A stretch of 64,000 nt of DNA from Mrakia gelida (GCA_024345305.1 BRON01000021.1:186001-250000); one strand, 5' to 3'; positions 9,138 to 23,800 are shown, numbered from the stretch's first letter. Numbers and translations are program-made. The notes: a model not told the origin generated them from the letters alone.

Positions 9138-11618
9138 TCACAGTCGAACGTGCAGCTCGGAACCTGGACCCCTAAAAGTTGATAGTAGAACGGAGGAAGA
9201 AGAGGTAAATGGTCAGTCAGGATCGAGAAAGGAAGAGAGGAGAGGAAGAACGAACTTGGCGAACAAGAAGTCCTGACATCGACGAAGGGAACGAGAAGAG
9301 GAGGCAAATCAGCGCTGCTCAAGACTACAACGAAGGTGTTCTTGATCACTCACCTCTTCTTCCCTCGTCGCAAGCAAGCCCATCTCAAAAAGAGTTCTAC
9401 CGAGACCATGCAGGACTCGTCCAAGCTCGAACAAAGCGCGACCCAGGTTGAAAGGACCCTCGCCGTCTCTTGCAGCTCGATGTCGATGACGGATCCAAAA
9501 CTGGAGTGGACTGTCGTCTCCTTCGTCGAAGACAAGACGAGGATGCTGTCTCGGGTAGCCAGAAGGAGGTCGAGGAAGAGCCAGGTGGAAAAGGAGGCCC
9601 AAGCTGGAGCGACGAAGGGAAGGTCGAGCTGAATCGCTGGCATCGAGGAGTTTGTGGTAGGTAGAGACGGCCAGAGGACGATTGAACTTGGCCTGGTAGG
9701 ACCCGTCTGCTCGGTGAACGACGCTAGAGGTAGACGAAGAAGGAGGAAGAGCATCAGTAACCAAGCGAAGCAGCGTGAAAACCCAGAACCAGGAAACGAA
9801 CTGATGGCCTCCGGGAGGTGGGTCCAAGAACGAGATCAACCTTCCATGAGCGCTGAAAGGGATTTAAAAGTTGATCAGCTTGATTGTCAGCCAAGTTCCA
9901 CGAGTACGAACCGAGGGCTGCTCACTTTTCGGGTGCTCGAGCGTGGGGAGGAGTCAGGGCTCGATCGGGTCTGAACGATGTTGGAGAAGATCTGAGAGGA
10001 ACAAAGCGAAAAGGACCAAGAGTGAGCTTGAACGTTTGGAAGCTAGCTTCGAGGTACGAGAAGTAAATCTGAAACTCACCGGGAAACTGAAGGAGAAGGA
10101 GATCGAAGGAGAGAGGGCTGAACAACAGGTTGACCATCCTTCTTCTGGCGCGAGGTCGAGGACGTCCCAGTGAAGAAGGACGTACTGAAAAACGTCGGAT
10201 AAGCTTCGGGACGGTATAAAACAAAGAAATGGTAAAGAAGAGACCTACGCTCGAACACCAGCCGACGAACTGAACGGAGTCGAAGACGGAAGGCGAGGAG
10301 TAAGCGAGAGCGAAGGAGGTGGCTCATCCATTTCCACCTCGGAATCGAGATCAGGACCGCTGAAAAAAGACGAAGAGAAAGAGGGATAAGTCAGGGATGG
10401 AACGGTTGAGAGAGAGGGTAGGTGGTTAGGAAAAAAAACGAACCTGTCCGAACGATCCGTGTCCTGACTTGAACCACGGACGCCCCGACCTTGATCGGCC
10501 TCGCTCTCCCACTCGTCGGGATCAACCCTAAACCTACAAAAGAACAAGCAAGAAAGTCAGTAACGGGAGAGTCATCGCTCGCTCGAGGAAGAAGACTAAC
10601 CGTTCCGGAACTGAAGCCAACAGTCGAAGCTCCGACGCGGTTGGCGAAAAGGTAGAGAGTGAACTAAAAGTGATACAAGGAAAGGAGGAGGTCAGAAAGC
10701 TGCATTGAGAGACGAGGAGAGCAGGAGACGACTGCCATTGGTCTGGCAGAGCTTCAGAACTGACGAGTGAGAAAGCTGAATGGAAACGTGAGCGAGATCT
10801 TGAAGGCGATGGAGACGATCCTCGACTGCAGGTACGTCACGAGCGAGCGAGGGAACAGAGGTGGGTCTGGATGAACAGGGCGAAGTACGAGAGAGGCTCA
10901 GTTCGAATCAAAATTGCGGTGAAAAGGAGAGAAAACCTCACGCGTCAAGCCACGGCTCGTCTTCGGCAGGATCGAAACGTTGCTCAAAGGTAGGTACGTC
11001 CGAAACGTTCGAGAGATCAGGGACAGGATCTCGAAAGACTGCTTCGGGATCCGAAGAACTGAGAGAGGCAACAAGAGCAACGGGAACGAAGTCAGCTGGC
11101 GAAAGAGATCGAGAAAAAGCGTCAGGACTGAGACCCACCTCCAAAGCGACACCCCGTTCCCACGAGAGCTGAGTACCTCTGGATCCCCATCGTCTAGAGC
11201 CCAGCGAGACCTGAACGAAGAAGAAAAACGAAACGCAACGAAGTCAGCCGGAGGGAGGAAAGGAAGAAGGGTTCAGGATCGAAACCCAGGAGCGGAATCC
11301 ATCGCACCTCAACTGCTTGTAGAGAGGATGGAAAGGAATTGCGAAATCATCGTTCAAGAGACCGTCTGGGTACGCTGGAGAGAGTTCCGGAAGAAGAGGA
11401 GGTCCGAGGACGGGATGAGAAGGGACGAGGGGGAAAGGTTGAGCGAGGGAGGAGGTTGAGCTCGAGGAGGCCGGAAGAGGGAACGACGGAGAAGTCCTGC
11501 TCCCACAAAAAAGCAACCACGGCAATGAGCTTCGTTCCTCGATAAGCAGGCGACGACGAGCAGCTTACCTTCGAGAAGGAACTGCGACGAGAGGGATGGG
11601 TCGACGAAAGGTAGACAT
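9138..11618 (-). CDS. Hypothetical Ser/Pro-rich acidic protein, multi-exon
   Basis: Mirror of 56963-59443, where it is described in sense orientation. Starts at ATG 11618-11616 and runs through about ten short exons, mostly with phase-2 introns. The 3' end abuts the pseudogene copy at 8804-9127, which may have displaced the original terminus. Family unknown. Confidence 0.45.
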
Positions 11619-12235
11619 GGCGAAGGAAAGGAGGAGGAAGGGAAGGAAGGACGACAAGAATGGCGGTTGGAGAAAGAACGAGAAAGGACTCCTCCACCGT
11701 TTTGAACACCGAAGAGAACCCAGCCAGCCGCATCTGGAAAAGGCTGAAACCAAAACGGTCGAAAGAGGAAAGAGGGAGAATGAAGGGAAGCCTCTCAAAC
11801 TCCAAGACTGGTGAGCTCGTTCCGAGACGCGCAGTTCGACCGAGATGGGCGAAAGTGAAACCTCGGTCGGAAAGAGAAAGGAAACCTGACAGACTTTGTT
11901 GCTGTTTCTGTCGACTTCCCGATTAAAACTCAAGTTGAGGAGGAACAACCCTGGGAGCAGCCTGGAGATCAAAGGGGAAGTTTCGGAACGAAAAGTTGCG
12001 ATCGCGACGCGTCGAACAGTGTCACTCACGTCCCCTTCTGGTTCGTCTTCCCGAAGGAGAAAACGTTTCCGGCACATCAAGAGGGAAGAGCGTAGGAAGA
12101 AGAAAACCGAGTTGAAGAAAGGCGAAACGGACAAGCTATAAAATCGAGAAACGAGTTCCCAAAGAGAGCTACTCCCAACCGCCACGCTCGATCCCACCTT
12201 CTTTCCTCGTTCCTCGCTTCTCGCATCGGCAAACA
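11619..12235. promoter_or_regulatory. Divergent intergenic region
   Basis: A 617-bp gap between two outward-facing starts. It holds a GACGCGTC palindrome near 12005 (ACGCGT core, the MCB consensus bound by MBF-type factors in fungi) and a TATAAA at 12137, about 100 bp before the plus-strand ATG at 12236. A short minus-strand ORF starting MCRKRF reaches a stop quickly and is not supported. Confidence 0.4.
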
Positions 12236-14274
12236 ATGTCCAACTTCGACCAGTACACTACGCTCAGCACCATGATAGCGGGAATAAACAAAGAAGGTCT
12301 TCTGTAAGTCGAAGCAAGCAAAGCAGTCCGCGGTGAGGACGGAACTTGAACTGATTTCGTCTCCGCTCAATCTTTTGTTCCAGAAAACAACGAGATAAAG
12401 CTATCCTTCAAGCCATCAACTGCCACACCCAATTTGATCGGAGGATGGAGAAAGGGCGCACTTACTTTACCCCGTGAGCTCTCTTTGAAAGAAGGAAGGA
12501 GGGCACGAGAACCAGAACGATTCACTGACTTGAGCTCTTCTTTCTCTCGGTAGAGTAATCCCTCCTCTCTTGGCTGGAGAGATCTGCCATATACTTCGAG
12601 TGCCGATTGAAACCATTCGACTCATCCTGGAGTTCGTCGGTCTCACTCGATCCTCCTACACCAGTTTCGATCGATTCAGGGAAGAGGGAGAGTCGCGACT
12701 TTACGTTCCAAAATCCCTGGACCTCCAGTCGTGCGCTCTGCTTTCTCCTACTTTCTACGTGAGTGAACGAGCGCTAGTCAGTGTAGAACAGGTCGAACGA
12801 GGACTGATCGGCTCTCCTTTTGGGCGAATTGCCAGCTCATCGCCACTCCCCTCCTCTATCGACGGATCTCTCTCGTCACAACTCAGTCCATGGTCCAGCT
12901 CCTTTACACCCTCGCTACGACACCGGTTCTGGCTCAACTCGTTGAGGAGCTCCACTTCGAAACCTACGCCCCGGAACATCTAGGGCAGATCACTCAAACT
13001 CCCGTCGATGTCATGCTCGCTTGCTCTCGCCTCAAGAGTTTCGCGTTCAAAAACCAATTCTCCCCTCCTCTGGTAAGCAGCTTCCCTCTGTGGACGGTTC
13101 AACTGTAGCTCAACACTGATCCAGTGTTATCTTCAACGACTTCAGCTTACGACTGGGAAACGAAGCGAAATCATTCGACAAGGTGAGGACGCTTCGATCT
13201 GGTCAATGTTTTTTTATCGACCGAGAACGAGAAGCTGACTCTCGTCGACCTTCACTCTCAACAGTCGGGATCAGGACTCGCGGAGCTTCAGACGGAAGCA
13301 CAATGGATTGGAGATACAACGCTTGTGAGTGCAGAGGAAACGATCAGCTCCGAGTCGCGTCGCGTCGATTCGAACTGACGCGCCTTGCTTTCAACTTCTC
13401 CGCTCCTGCGTCCGAACGCAGTGAAAGCTCTAATCTCGCAACCTCGGCATCTTCTCCATCTGGACACTACTCTCACAGGACTCGCGACCTTCGGGTGCTT
13501 CGGACAAGCCTCGACCCTCACCTTCCTCCGTCTTTCGATGAGCGACCCTCGACGCCCTCACCTTCCCTACTGCCTCCCCAACCTCCCCAACCTCAAGATC
13601 CTCACTCTCTACTTCTGGGCCGACGTCTTCGAGCACGTTTGGGAGGCTGCCATCTACGAACTCCTTGATCAAGTCGGGTCGAACCTCGTCGAACTCGCCA
13701 TATCGGAACAAACGTCGAACTTCGTCTCCCACGCTCACATCCTCGATCTCATCAAACGAGCCCCCAACATCGCTACACTTCGAATCAAAGGATCCTCGCT
13801 CTTCGAACTCGACAACCTCGAGATAGCTCATCCCACTGTCGAGAATCTCCTCCTCAACCACCACCTCTTCGGACCCAGCAACGATCGCCTGGACGGTTGG
13901 CTCATCCAACTCGAGAAGAAGAGATGGCCCAAGCTCAAGGCCGTATGGCTCAACAGCATCACGTGGAGCAGCTACCCAGAGACCGAGTTCTTCAGGACCG
14001 AGTGCAGGAAGTGGGTAAGGGCAGCGAAGGAGAACGAGGTTGCGTTGCTGGATCATGAAGGAAACCCGCGTGAGTGTCGATCTCTTTTCTCAAGTCGACA
14101 CCGAGACCTCCGCTGAGACCTCTGTTTACCTTTGACGTTCGAGCAGCACCTCTCTGGGTCACCAACGCCGAGTGGGTCGAACCCGCAGAAGACGAAGGCT
14201 TCGAATCGCTGGTCGACACGACGAGCGAGAGCGAACAGGATCTCGTGGAGGGAGAGGAACGCGTTCAGATTTAA
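12236..14274 (+). CDS. F-box/LRR-like protein
   Basis: Starts ATG at 12236 (MSNFDQYTTL). Exons 12236-12303, 12384-12473 and one from about 12555 join in phase. The middle (12560-12900) has an F-box-like pattern: LPIE-type segment (VPIETIRLILEFVGL), then SCALLSPTFY, then IATPLLYRRISLV across an intron. The C-terminal half (13400-14060) is built of leucine-rich repeat-like units (LLHLDTTLTGLATFG, LKILTLYFWADVF, LVELAISE, IATLRIKG, LKAVWLNSI). The tail is acidic (EWVEPAEDEGFE). Such proteins are substrate receptors of SCF ubiquitin ligases; the substrate cannot be told. Exon borders at 13075-13400 are ambiguous, with more than one in-phase solution. The gene is convergent with the Helitron gene. 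Confidence 0.65.
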
Positions 14275-14830
14275 CCAGGTGATCTTCTAAACGAGGTCTC
14301 TCAGCCGGAGACGTAAGAGTAGTATGGTTTTTAGTCTATCAGGGCGTCGATACGATTCATTGCTCGAATAGCGCATGAAGAGACGCGGACCAACAAAAGA
14401 AAGAGAAATCGAGACGTCAGAAACGGACTCACCTTCCAGAGGCCGAGATCAACAGAGAAAGCGGCGGCCATTAACAGAACGATGTAAATAAAAAGGGGTT
14501 CTTCAAAATTACCTGAGCTCGGCTGAACCGTTGCGTCAGATGAGAAAAAAGGACGCGTCGCGACGGACGACTTGACTTGTGCCCAATCTTTCCTGCGCCG
14601 GAAAGCGCAAGGGTCACGCAGCAAGAGAAAGCTTCCACCCTTGATCCGAGATCGAACGTCAAGCAAAAGTGAATATCGAGATCGAGAAAGCAAGGAAACC
14701 AAAAAAAAAGTGGAAGCAGAGAGAAAACGAAAAGACAACCCCCCCCCCCCCCTTCCAACCCAAGACCCACCCTCGAACTAAAACGTAAACGTATCCAAAC
14801 GCAGCGAAGATAACGACATCTGCAACTGTT
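14275..14830. other. Helitron downstream flank
   Basis: Between convergent stop codons. Contains a 14-nt C run at 14739-14752, a GC-rich hairpin (CCTTGCGC...GCGCAGG as read on the minus strand, at 14592-14612), and a small exon-like ORF (MAAAFSVDLGLWK on the minus strand). The Helitron 3' end should lie here or beyond, but I could not place a convincing hairpin plus CTRR terminus. Confidence 0.4.
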
Positions 14831-17800
14831 CTACCACTCATCGTCCCCTTCGGCAGCAGACGCCTGTCGAGAACAAGACTCGGCTCGTCCCTTCGCGTCC
14901 TCCCTCTCTCGAACGTAAAGATCGTAGTCTTCCAGACACCCGACTTCTCCCATGAACTGCGAAGAGCAAAAAGCCAACGGTCAGCCAACAGAGAAGAAGG
15001 TAGATCGAGAAGGAATCAAAGCTGCTTACCTTCCTCAAACGAGCAACAGTGACGATCTCCTTTCGAGCGTGCTCCGCCTCGCTAGTCTTCCATGCCGCTG
15101 GCATCCCTCCTCGGATGACTCGCTTGTTGAACGAGCTGAGGACGAGAAGCCCGCTAGCTTTACGAGCCCTCGAGATCTGAACGTAAGAGGTGGCTCGGCT
15201 GGTCTTTCCGTTCCTTGGAGTGGCGAGATCGACGATGACCTTGAGACGAAAACGAAAACGCAAGCGATCAGCCCTCGAATCGAAAAACGCTCGGTGGGAA
15301 AGGAAACCTCTAAAGCGCACCTTATCCGCAGAGACCCCTTGCGACTTGTAGTCCGTTATGGCGAAGGCAGGTGTGAAGGGGAGCTGGAAGGTCGTGAAGC
15401 TGAGAGGCCGAGGACGAGCCTTCCGTTTCCTCGAGGTAGCAAAATCGGCGGCGACACCGGCATCGTTCGGGAAGGCAGCACGAATGCTAGCGGCTTCCCT
15501 CTCCAAAGCGTTCTGGTGAAGTCGCTCCTCCTGCTCCTCCCTCGTCTCCTCCTGCTTGAGCTGAATCGACACCGACTGAGGGAAGATTGGAACGACGTGC
15601 CTGGGAAGACCTCGATATCGTCCGAGATGCTTGTGAGGCGAGGTCATCTCGACGTAGACAACGGGAGGAGGACGAGTGAGGACGTGGAAACCTCCTTCCA
15701 CTCGAGGAGAGTTGCTGACGTCGGAAGGATGTAGACGAAATCCGAGGACGCGTCCCAGACTGCCGTTGGTGATTCCCTGGGGTGTTGACTTGTTGGCGTA
15801 GAGGACGACGGGCATACCTGAGGTTGGCCGGCAAGTAAGAAATTCAAAAAGGCCATCAGAACTCGAGAGAAGGATCCGAAACGAGGACGCAAAGAGCAAT
15901 GCAACGGAGCACTCACCAACGACGAGATAAACAGCCGAATCAACCCCCCCGTGCAGGCTCGGAGACCGATCCCTCAACAGAGCGACCTGTTCCGCGGTAG
16001 GAGCTCCTTTCGAACCAGAGTAGACGCAGGGGACGAGGTAGGGAGTTTGACGAGTTGCTGTAGCGAACTGGAGGACGCGTCGGCGGTTGACCTCCCGACG
16101 AAGAGCGTGTCGCTGGGTGATGAAAAGGGCGTTCTGCCACTCGGGGCTGCTGATGGAGGGTGTGTTGGGAGAGCCGACGATCCGAGAGTTCAACCAGTCG
16201 AAGTCGTGCTCCGAACAGAGACGGTGACGGAGGCGAGCCAAAAGAGCGACGAAGTCCTCCTCTCCTGCTTCCTGACGCATGGGCTCGTCGAGAGTGAGAG
16301 CATCGGCGTAGTTGACGAAGTGGTTGAAACCGGAAGAGGGTACGTTGAGGAGAGATTGGTCGAGAACCGGCTCGAACTGATGAAAATCTCCAAAGAAGAA
16401 GACCTGAAGAACGATCGTGAAAGCAGAACGTCAGTCGACGATCGTGCGAAAGTCCAACAGCAAAAAGAGAACCTTTGACTGACGTTGAGTCCTCCAAACG
16501 GCAGCCCTCGGGCGTCTCCAAAGATCAACGACGAAACATGGTGGAAAAGGCCTAAGAGACGATGCCCAACCATCCCGATCTCGTCGATGGCCACCGTCGA
16601 CGCTCCCTGCCACTGCTGGCGAAGCTTGGAGGATACCGAGACGGGTGCTTTCATGATTGGGAGAGCGTCCTCGTCGGCGGTGGGAGTACGACTTGATCCT
16701 CCTACGAGTCCTTGAAGCGTCCTCCCGAAGATCGAAGAAGCGGCCGTGGCGGAGGGAGCGATTCGAAGGAGGGAAGCCTGAACCGAGCGAAGCTCAGTCC
16801 ATTCGGTGATGGCGTGGAGAGCTTTACTCTTTCCCGTTCCTCCTGGACCCAAAACGAGAGCGACCGTCCCAGGCTCGGCGGGGTTCTTCTCCTTCTTGAG
16901 CATGGAGGAGGCGACGGCGACGAAGACGAGGGTCTGCTTCGCATTGAGAGTTCGACTTCGAGCGAACCGAACGAAGTTGGAAGGGTCGGAGAGATCGAGC
17001 GTGCTGATCGACTGACGGGCAGAGGAAGAAAGCAAGAGGGACGAAAAACGAGATTGATCAGGAACGAAGGAAAGGTGAAGGAAAAAAGACGGGCTGACAG
17101 AAAGAGACTCACCGAATTGGCTGGATTGGAGAGAATCTCGTTCCGTCGTTCCTGCTGCACCTCCGGAGACGGATGGGCTGCGAACTCGTCGTTGACCTTG
17201 TACTCGTGCTCCCAGTTTCGCTTCTCGATCCTGTCGGCGGGAAGGAAGGTCGACACTGCATCGCGGGAGCCGAGGGGAGGGAGAGGTCGAGCGGCGAGTC
17301 GGAGGGAAGGGTTGATGTTCTGACAGAGGGAAGAGTACAGAGACGAAGAGGAGTAAGTAGAAGTCAAGATTGATCGAAAAGGGAAAGGATAAACAAAACG
17401 AAACGACAAACCTCAGGGTTGAAGAAACCGAGCCGATCCAACGACGCGACGGCTTCCAGGACGCTGGGATCTCCAGAAGGGGAGGTTTGAGCCTCGTCCA
17501 TGGCAGCGACGGCTGCATCGATCTGATGGTCGGTCTCGCCTTGTGCGAGACGAGGGTCGTGGTTGAGACGACGGGTTCGGAAACGAGGATCGTCCGCAAC
17601 GACCTGTCTCTCCTCGGCCTCCTTGTCTGCTTCCTCCTTCATTCGATGAAGCGAATCCAGGTTGGCGATGATTCTTGAACACTCCTCCGAAGGTTGGAAC
17701 CGAAGGTAGGCCTCTTCCCAGGTTTCTCCATCCGCTCGAAGGTCCGGCGCCGAACGAAAAGGTTGGAAGAGGAGGAGAAGGGACCGCATGTACTGGAGTT

Positions 17801-20800
17801 TCTTGGTAGGATTCTCGTTTCGAGAGGAAGGGACGGCTGCTCCTTCGAGGACGGGGTAGGCGATGAGCGTACGAGCTCGAACGGCGTGGGTAGCGAAGCG
17901 AGGATGACCGGGTTGGAAGAGGAAAAGTCGATTTCGGCGGAGGTTGGCTTTGGAGAGAGCGACGGAGGAGGGAGCCTTCTTGGGACGAGGAACGAGTTTG
18001 AAGCGAGCGGTGAAGAAGTAGAGAGATTCGGCTTCGAGCTCGGTAGGCCTATACTGGTAGTCGTCGGCCTGGTTCGATTCGACGACCTGCCCATCCGGAC
18101 CAACGAAGATTCCGAACGACTCCTCCCCGACCTCGACCTCGACCCCTCGTCGCTGCACCTCCGATAGCACGGGAAGAGGTTCCGCCGACTGAACTGCTGC
18201 TGCCTGATTGCTGGGAGAGATCGGGGGAGGGGAAGAAGACTGCAACCCCCCCATCGTCCAACCAGGAAAGCAAAGGTCAGCATGACTCCCGAAGGAGAAC
18301 GAGGACGAACAAGATGCACTCACCGATCGAAAACTGCCGAGATCCTCTCTCCGGTCCTCAGGTGAAGGAAGCACCAGTTCGGGAGACATCTGATACCGTT
18401 AAGAAGTAAGAAAGGTTCAGAACGAACGACTTGAAAAGCGACGAGCAATCGATTCACGAACCATCTCCCAATCGCCAACCTCCTCGACGTCCCTAGGACC
18501 GGCTCCCTCCTCGACCAGGGAAGAATCCGAAACGATGAACGAGTTCATGGAGTCGTCGTCCGAATCGTCAAGAGAACGAGGAGAGTCCACGTCCATCTGA
18601 GAAAGAAAGAACGCGTCGTTCAGGAGGAGCCAAGGAAAAAAAAAACAGCAAGGGAGAGAACCAGAAGGCTCACCAGCGCAGACTTTCCCTGAACGAGCTC
18701 GGGAACCACCGAGGACGAGAAGGGATCGATGGAACTCCAGTCGTGCATCTGATGGAGCGAAACGAAAGGCGGAAAAATGAGCTTCCGCCAGGGCAACGAA
18801 AGGACGAACTCGAAGAGAGCTCACCTCGACATCCGACTGAGAAGAGAGGATCTCCGGAACAGGAGCGAGATCGGTAGAGCCCAGCTCCCAGGTATCCTAT
18901 AAAGTATCAAAGGCAAAGCAAGAAGTCAGCTCTGAGGAGAGAAGCGAGCGAGAGAGGGAAGAGGAACGAACCTCGCCATCCGACCAATCCTCGTCGTCTC
19001 CCGACTGCGAAAGATGATCCGGTGCAACAAAGTCTTCCAGGGATCCAGCATGCGACTCGTCCACCGAGCGAGGAGACTCGGGGTCGATCTGAAACACAGG
19101 AGGAAGAAGAAGTGAGAACGAGCGACGGAAAGAAAGAAGAGAAAAGAAACCCTCACAGGACGACCTCCGTCCGACCCAGTTCCAACGTACGCCTCCTCCT
19201 CCGTCGCCTCGATCGTCCGAGCGGCCTTCGATTTTGAAGAGAAAAAGGAAGAGAGATCGGTAAACGATACTTTGAAAAGAAACAAAGACGGAGGCAGAGA
19301 CAACTCACCTCGAGCTCGATCGCGTCGAGAACGGCCAATCCTTCCCCTTCAACAAGATCAGCTCGAGCGTCCTCCGGCTCCTGAACAAAGAGAAGAGATG
19401 GTTAAATATCCACCTCACCAGACGTAAGAGGAAACAAGACCTGGAGAGAGAAGACTTACTTCGCAACCCATGGGGAAACCGAGCCCACCCTTCTCCAGTT
19501 GTCGAACGGCCTCCCATCCTCGAAGCCTGGTCTCGAAACAGGCAAGGTAGAGTTTGCAGTAACTCTCGGAGGCGAAGTGGTCGGCGTCGTAGAGGATGAA
19601 GTAGGCGACGGAGACGGCTGGGATCTCCAACTCTGAACCGATCCGGTTGATGCAGCTGTGGAGTAGCTTTCGAGCGGAGACGGATGCCGGGAGATCACTG
19701 CGACCGTACTGACGCTAACGAGGAGAAAAAGAAACAAGACTCAGTACAGCGAGAGAACCGAAGGGAAGAAAGAGCGACAGACCTCCAGGTTCTTGACGGC
19801 GAGGGTGAGAGCGTAGAATCGATGAATGGCGACGTCGTTCTTGGTCATGTACTTGGTGCAATAGTGGATGGACGTGAGAGAACGGTAGCCGCTGAAAAGA
19901 GGTTTGACGTCCATGTTTCCTCGAACGAGGTTGACGAGGAGTGGATTGTAGTTGTTGATCTTCGGATGGCGGCGACGGAGGACGATATCGCCAGCGGAGG
20001 AGACCTTGGATTCGGGAACGAGGTCCTTTCCAGCTCCGTCGTAACCGTAGCGACAGAAGGAGGTTCCGTCGTCCCGAAGGCGTTGACAGGACGAGGTGTG
20101 CGAGTGGGTTTGGGGGCGAACCCCGACCTAGAAAAAGGAAAAGTCAAGATCAGAAGTTGCCTCGTTGGAAGAGGTTTCGACGGCGAGGAAGCGAAACGCA
20201 CGAGGAGAAGATCTGCGTCCATCCGACGCTGGTAATCGTCGAGGTCGCCTTCCGGCGAGGGAGGGAGCCAGCAAGTCGGGTCTCGAGGGTAAACATGATC
20301 TCCGTTGGCGAGTCGAACCTCCTCGACAGAAGCGAGATTCGAAAGTTCCTCGAAGTCGAGACGTATCATCTTGTCGGTCTCCTACCCAGCAAAACAAGAC
20401 GAGGGTAAGCTCAAGTCAGCATGCGATAAAGGAGAGAGAAAAAGAAAGAGGAAGGAGAGAAGCCAACGAAACGAACCTGAAGAAGACGCGTCCTCCACTC
20501 GTGAAACTCCACTCCCACCTCCGACAACCGCTTCTGAGCTTCCAAGGGAGAGAGCTGCCCGTGCAGCCACACGAGAGCGTGGGTGTGAAGAGAGCCTCGA
20601 CCTTGATTCTCGATGGTGCCATAGTGGGCTCGAGCTCGACCGAAAAGACCAACGGATGATCCTGTACGGTCCGTTCGAACGAGAAGGTCGAAGACGGAAT
20701 CCATGATTAACTTGAAGTAGCTGGACAGAAGAAGGGATCGAAGTCAGCGAATGAAACGGCAACGAAAAAGCACTGTCAAGTACTCACCGAGCAGCAGCAA

Positions 20801-23800
20801 CAGGATTCTTGGCGACCATCACACTCCTCTGGTTGGGAGTTGGGAGCTGGAGTTGGAAAGCGTCGTCGAGATCGATGGAGTCGCCAGATGCGAACTTGAG
20901 GAGGATCGCACTCTTGGTGTCCGGAGGGTTGATGGTGAGCCATATCGAAGGGAGACCGATGGCGGTGACGGTTGCCTGAGAGAGGAGATCAAAAGGAAAA
21001 ATCAGCGAGAGAACGAAAGCAAGGAACGGTGCTTCCGTTTCACTAACCTTGAGCTCTTTCCTACTGTTCGAGCGACTCTGATCCGATCCGACGAGCTGAC
21101 CCGTCACCCACAGCGACGATCGGAAGAGTTCCTGGACTCCTGGGACGGCGGCGTAGTCCTTCCTGTCCTTGATAGCTCTGAGAGCGGCGACGAGATCGTC
21201 CATCTTGATCGAACTGATGTCCTTGACCGACCGACCGAACGAGGGTTTCGAAGCTCGGACCGAGCTGAAGCGGGCGACTCTCTGTCGTTGGAGAAGGTCG
21301 AACCCGAAGAACAACCAGAAGGGGTGCTCGGCGAAGAGTCGATCCGACCGAAGGAGGAGAGCTCGAAGATGGACGAGAAGTCCTGGAGTCGAGGCGTAGG
21401 CTGAGCGTTCGAGATCCTGGAAACCTCCAACTCCGTACGGGTAGAGGCAGAAGAAGACGCGTGGGAGGAGACCTGGAGGATCGGAGATGTCGATTCCGGA
21501 AGACCTTGACTGGAAAAGAACGTCCGGATCTCGAGTGACCTTCTCGAGAGCGGCTTCCTGTCGGGCTCGAAGATCGAGGCTTCCTCCGTTGAGATCGACG
21601 ATTCCCGAAGAAGAGACGACGGGGACGTAGGTGGGGTTCTCCTCGTAGATCGGATCCTCGTCGTCGAGGGTTCCAAAGCGACCTCCTGGCATGGCCGACG
21701 CGTCCTCGTCCTGCTGAGCGTAACCCGACCTTTCGGCCTCGTCCTCCGCACTGGGTTCGATCCGAGAAACGAAGATCTCGGACGGGAGCTCGGACTGGTA
21801 GCGAGAAGCTGTCCGGAAGTTCCAAGTGATGGCGGCGTAGTCTTCGTGTCGAGTAGAGAGCCATTCGAAAGCGACGCGAATCCGACGAGGATCGACCTGG
21901 AGGAGATCCGAGAGCTCCTTCTCCGAGTAAGGCGAGGGACCCACGAGACTGACTTGGAGCTGTTCGGCGAGGTCTTCGGGAGACTGAGGGAGTTCCATAA
22001 CGTGCTCGACAAGAGCTCCGAGATACTGAGGCCATGCGACCCAGTGTCCCTTCATCGCTCGTTGAAGCCTCTCGCTCGACGGAGCGGTTCCGTACTTCCG
22101 AGCGGTCTTGGAACCCTGAGAGGCGAAAGCAGGGGGACAAATAAACCAACGAGACTCGAAGTCAGCTCGAAAGATCAAGAAACAGAAGAGAAAGACGAAA
22201 AGAAGAAGGAAAAGAGGGGACGAACATCGAGGTTGTAGATGGCCTTCAACGAGGTCCGACTGAGGCTCAACGCTCTCTCCTCCATCACCGTCAAGCATGC
22301 CAGCTCGGGTGGGACCGGTCCCGTCCAGAGACCGTTGGCGAGAGAGGATCGAGGGAGCTTCCCTCGTCGAAGAGAGCCGTAGCAATCGTTGCACACCTCC
22401 GCAAACAACCCTCCCTCTTCGTCCTCCCAGCCGAGTCCCTCCTTGGCTACAAAGTGGCCGTCAAACACCCTCGAGCCGTAAGCGAAGAGATCGTCCCACT
22501 CTTGTCGATGGTGCCGTCGAAGGAAGGGGAGGAAGTCGAAGGGAACTCGGAGAGGGGCGATGGAGAGACGATCGCCGATGGCTTCCTCCTCCTCCGAAAG
22601 GACGAACTCGGTTTCTGGGATCCGTTGAGCATCGTCCTGGTTGGTGAGTCGGGCGCAGGCGAAGCAAGTGACGTCCGAAAGCTCGTTGTTGGAGGTGGCA
22701 AAGGCGAAGTCGCGATGGAGGTCTCGAAGCTCTTCTCGAGTTGGCGCGGTAGGGAAGAGGTCGGGAGGAACGACGACCGTGGGAAGTTCGAAGGTTGAAG
22801 GACCTGCAGGAACCAGAACAGAACATCAGTCGGGTTGAACCTGAGGAGAAAGGGAAGAGGGGAGCGAAAAACTCACGATGACGATCGCAGTACAATCCAG
22901 GTTCAACGGCGTGGGCGTCGCAGGCAGGGAAGGTGCAGCGAAGGACAACCCTCTTCGGTTTCGAAGCCGCCCTGGAAAGGGGAACCGGAGGACGGTTGGA
23001 AGAGAAAAGCACGACCTCGTCCCAGTCCTTGGGTGCAAATCGGCGTCGGACTGATCGTCGGGTAGGCTCGAGGGAGGGCTGAGAAAGAGAAGGGAAAGTA
23101 GGTCAAGGAGACGCGTCGAGACGAGCAGAGCAGAAGAGCGAGCATTCCGTACTGACTTCTGATGCAGGGACAGGCTCGAGGGGACCATTCGGAAGAGCCT
23201 GAAAGACGGAAAAGGTGATCAGCACTTTGAACAAGAAAAGATTCAAAGACGACCCGACTCACCTCCTCGAAAAGGCCAGAAACCGACGCTTCAGCAAAGG
23301 GATCAGCGACAGGAGTCGACGAAAAGGGAACCTGAGGGAAACGCAGAGAAACCAAAACAAAACAATCAGCGAGGCTTCGGCAGTCTGAACAAAACTCAGA
23401 CGAAAACGAACCTTGGAAGCCCTCGAACGAAGTCGCCTGGGAGCCATCGGGCTGAAACGATTCGTGCTGGTTCGCTTCTGCACAAGCCGAGAAGCCAAAG
23501 CTCGGTGAGCATAAGACGAAACGTTAACACAGCAACGAGCATCCTCACCTGGCGAGCCGAAGTTCGAACTGCAATCCGAGCCCTGGCCGAGGAGGAGGAG
23601 GAAGGAACGGAAGACGACGATTCGGAGGTTGTCGAATCCGAGTCCTCTATCGCGACGACTACCTTCGAAACCGAAGCATCCTGCAACAGCCGAGAGAAGT
23701 GACGATCAATTCCTCTTCAAGAAAAAGAACGAGGAAAGACGTAAAGGGAGGTTGCTTACCTTCGCCAAAGGGGAAGTCAACTCCAACCGCTCGAAGTGAG

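Noticed and set aside
9209..9664. Plus-strand ORFs rich in Lys, Arg and Glu at 9209-9664
   Set aside because: They are complementary to the minus-strand gene at 9138-11618, whose exons splice in consistent phase.
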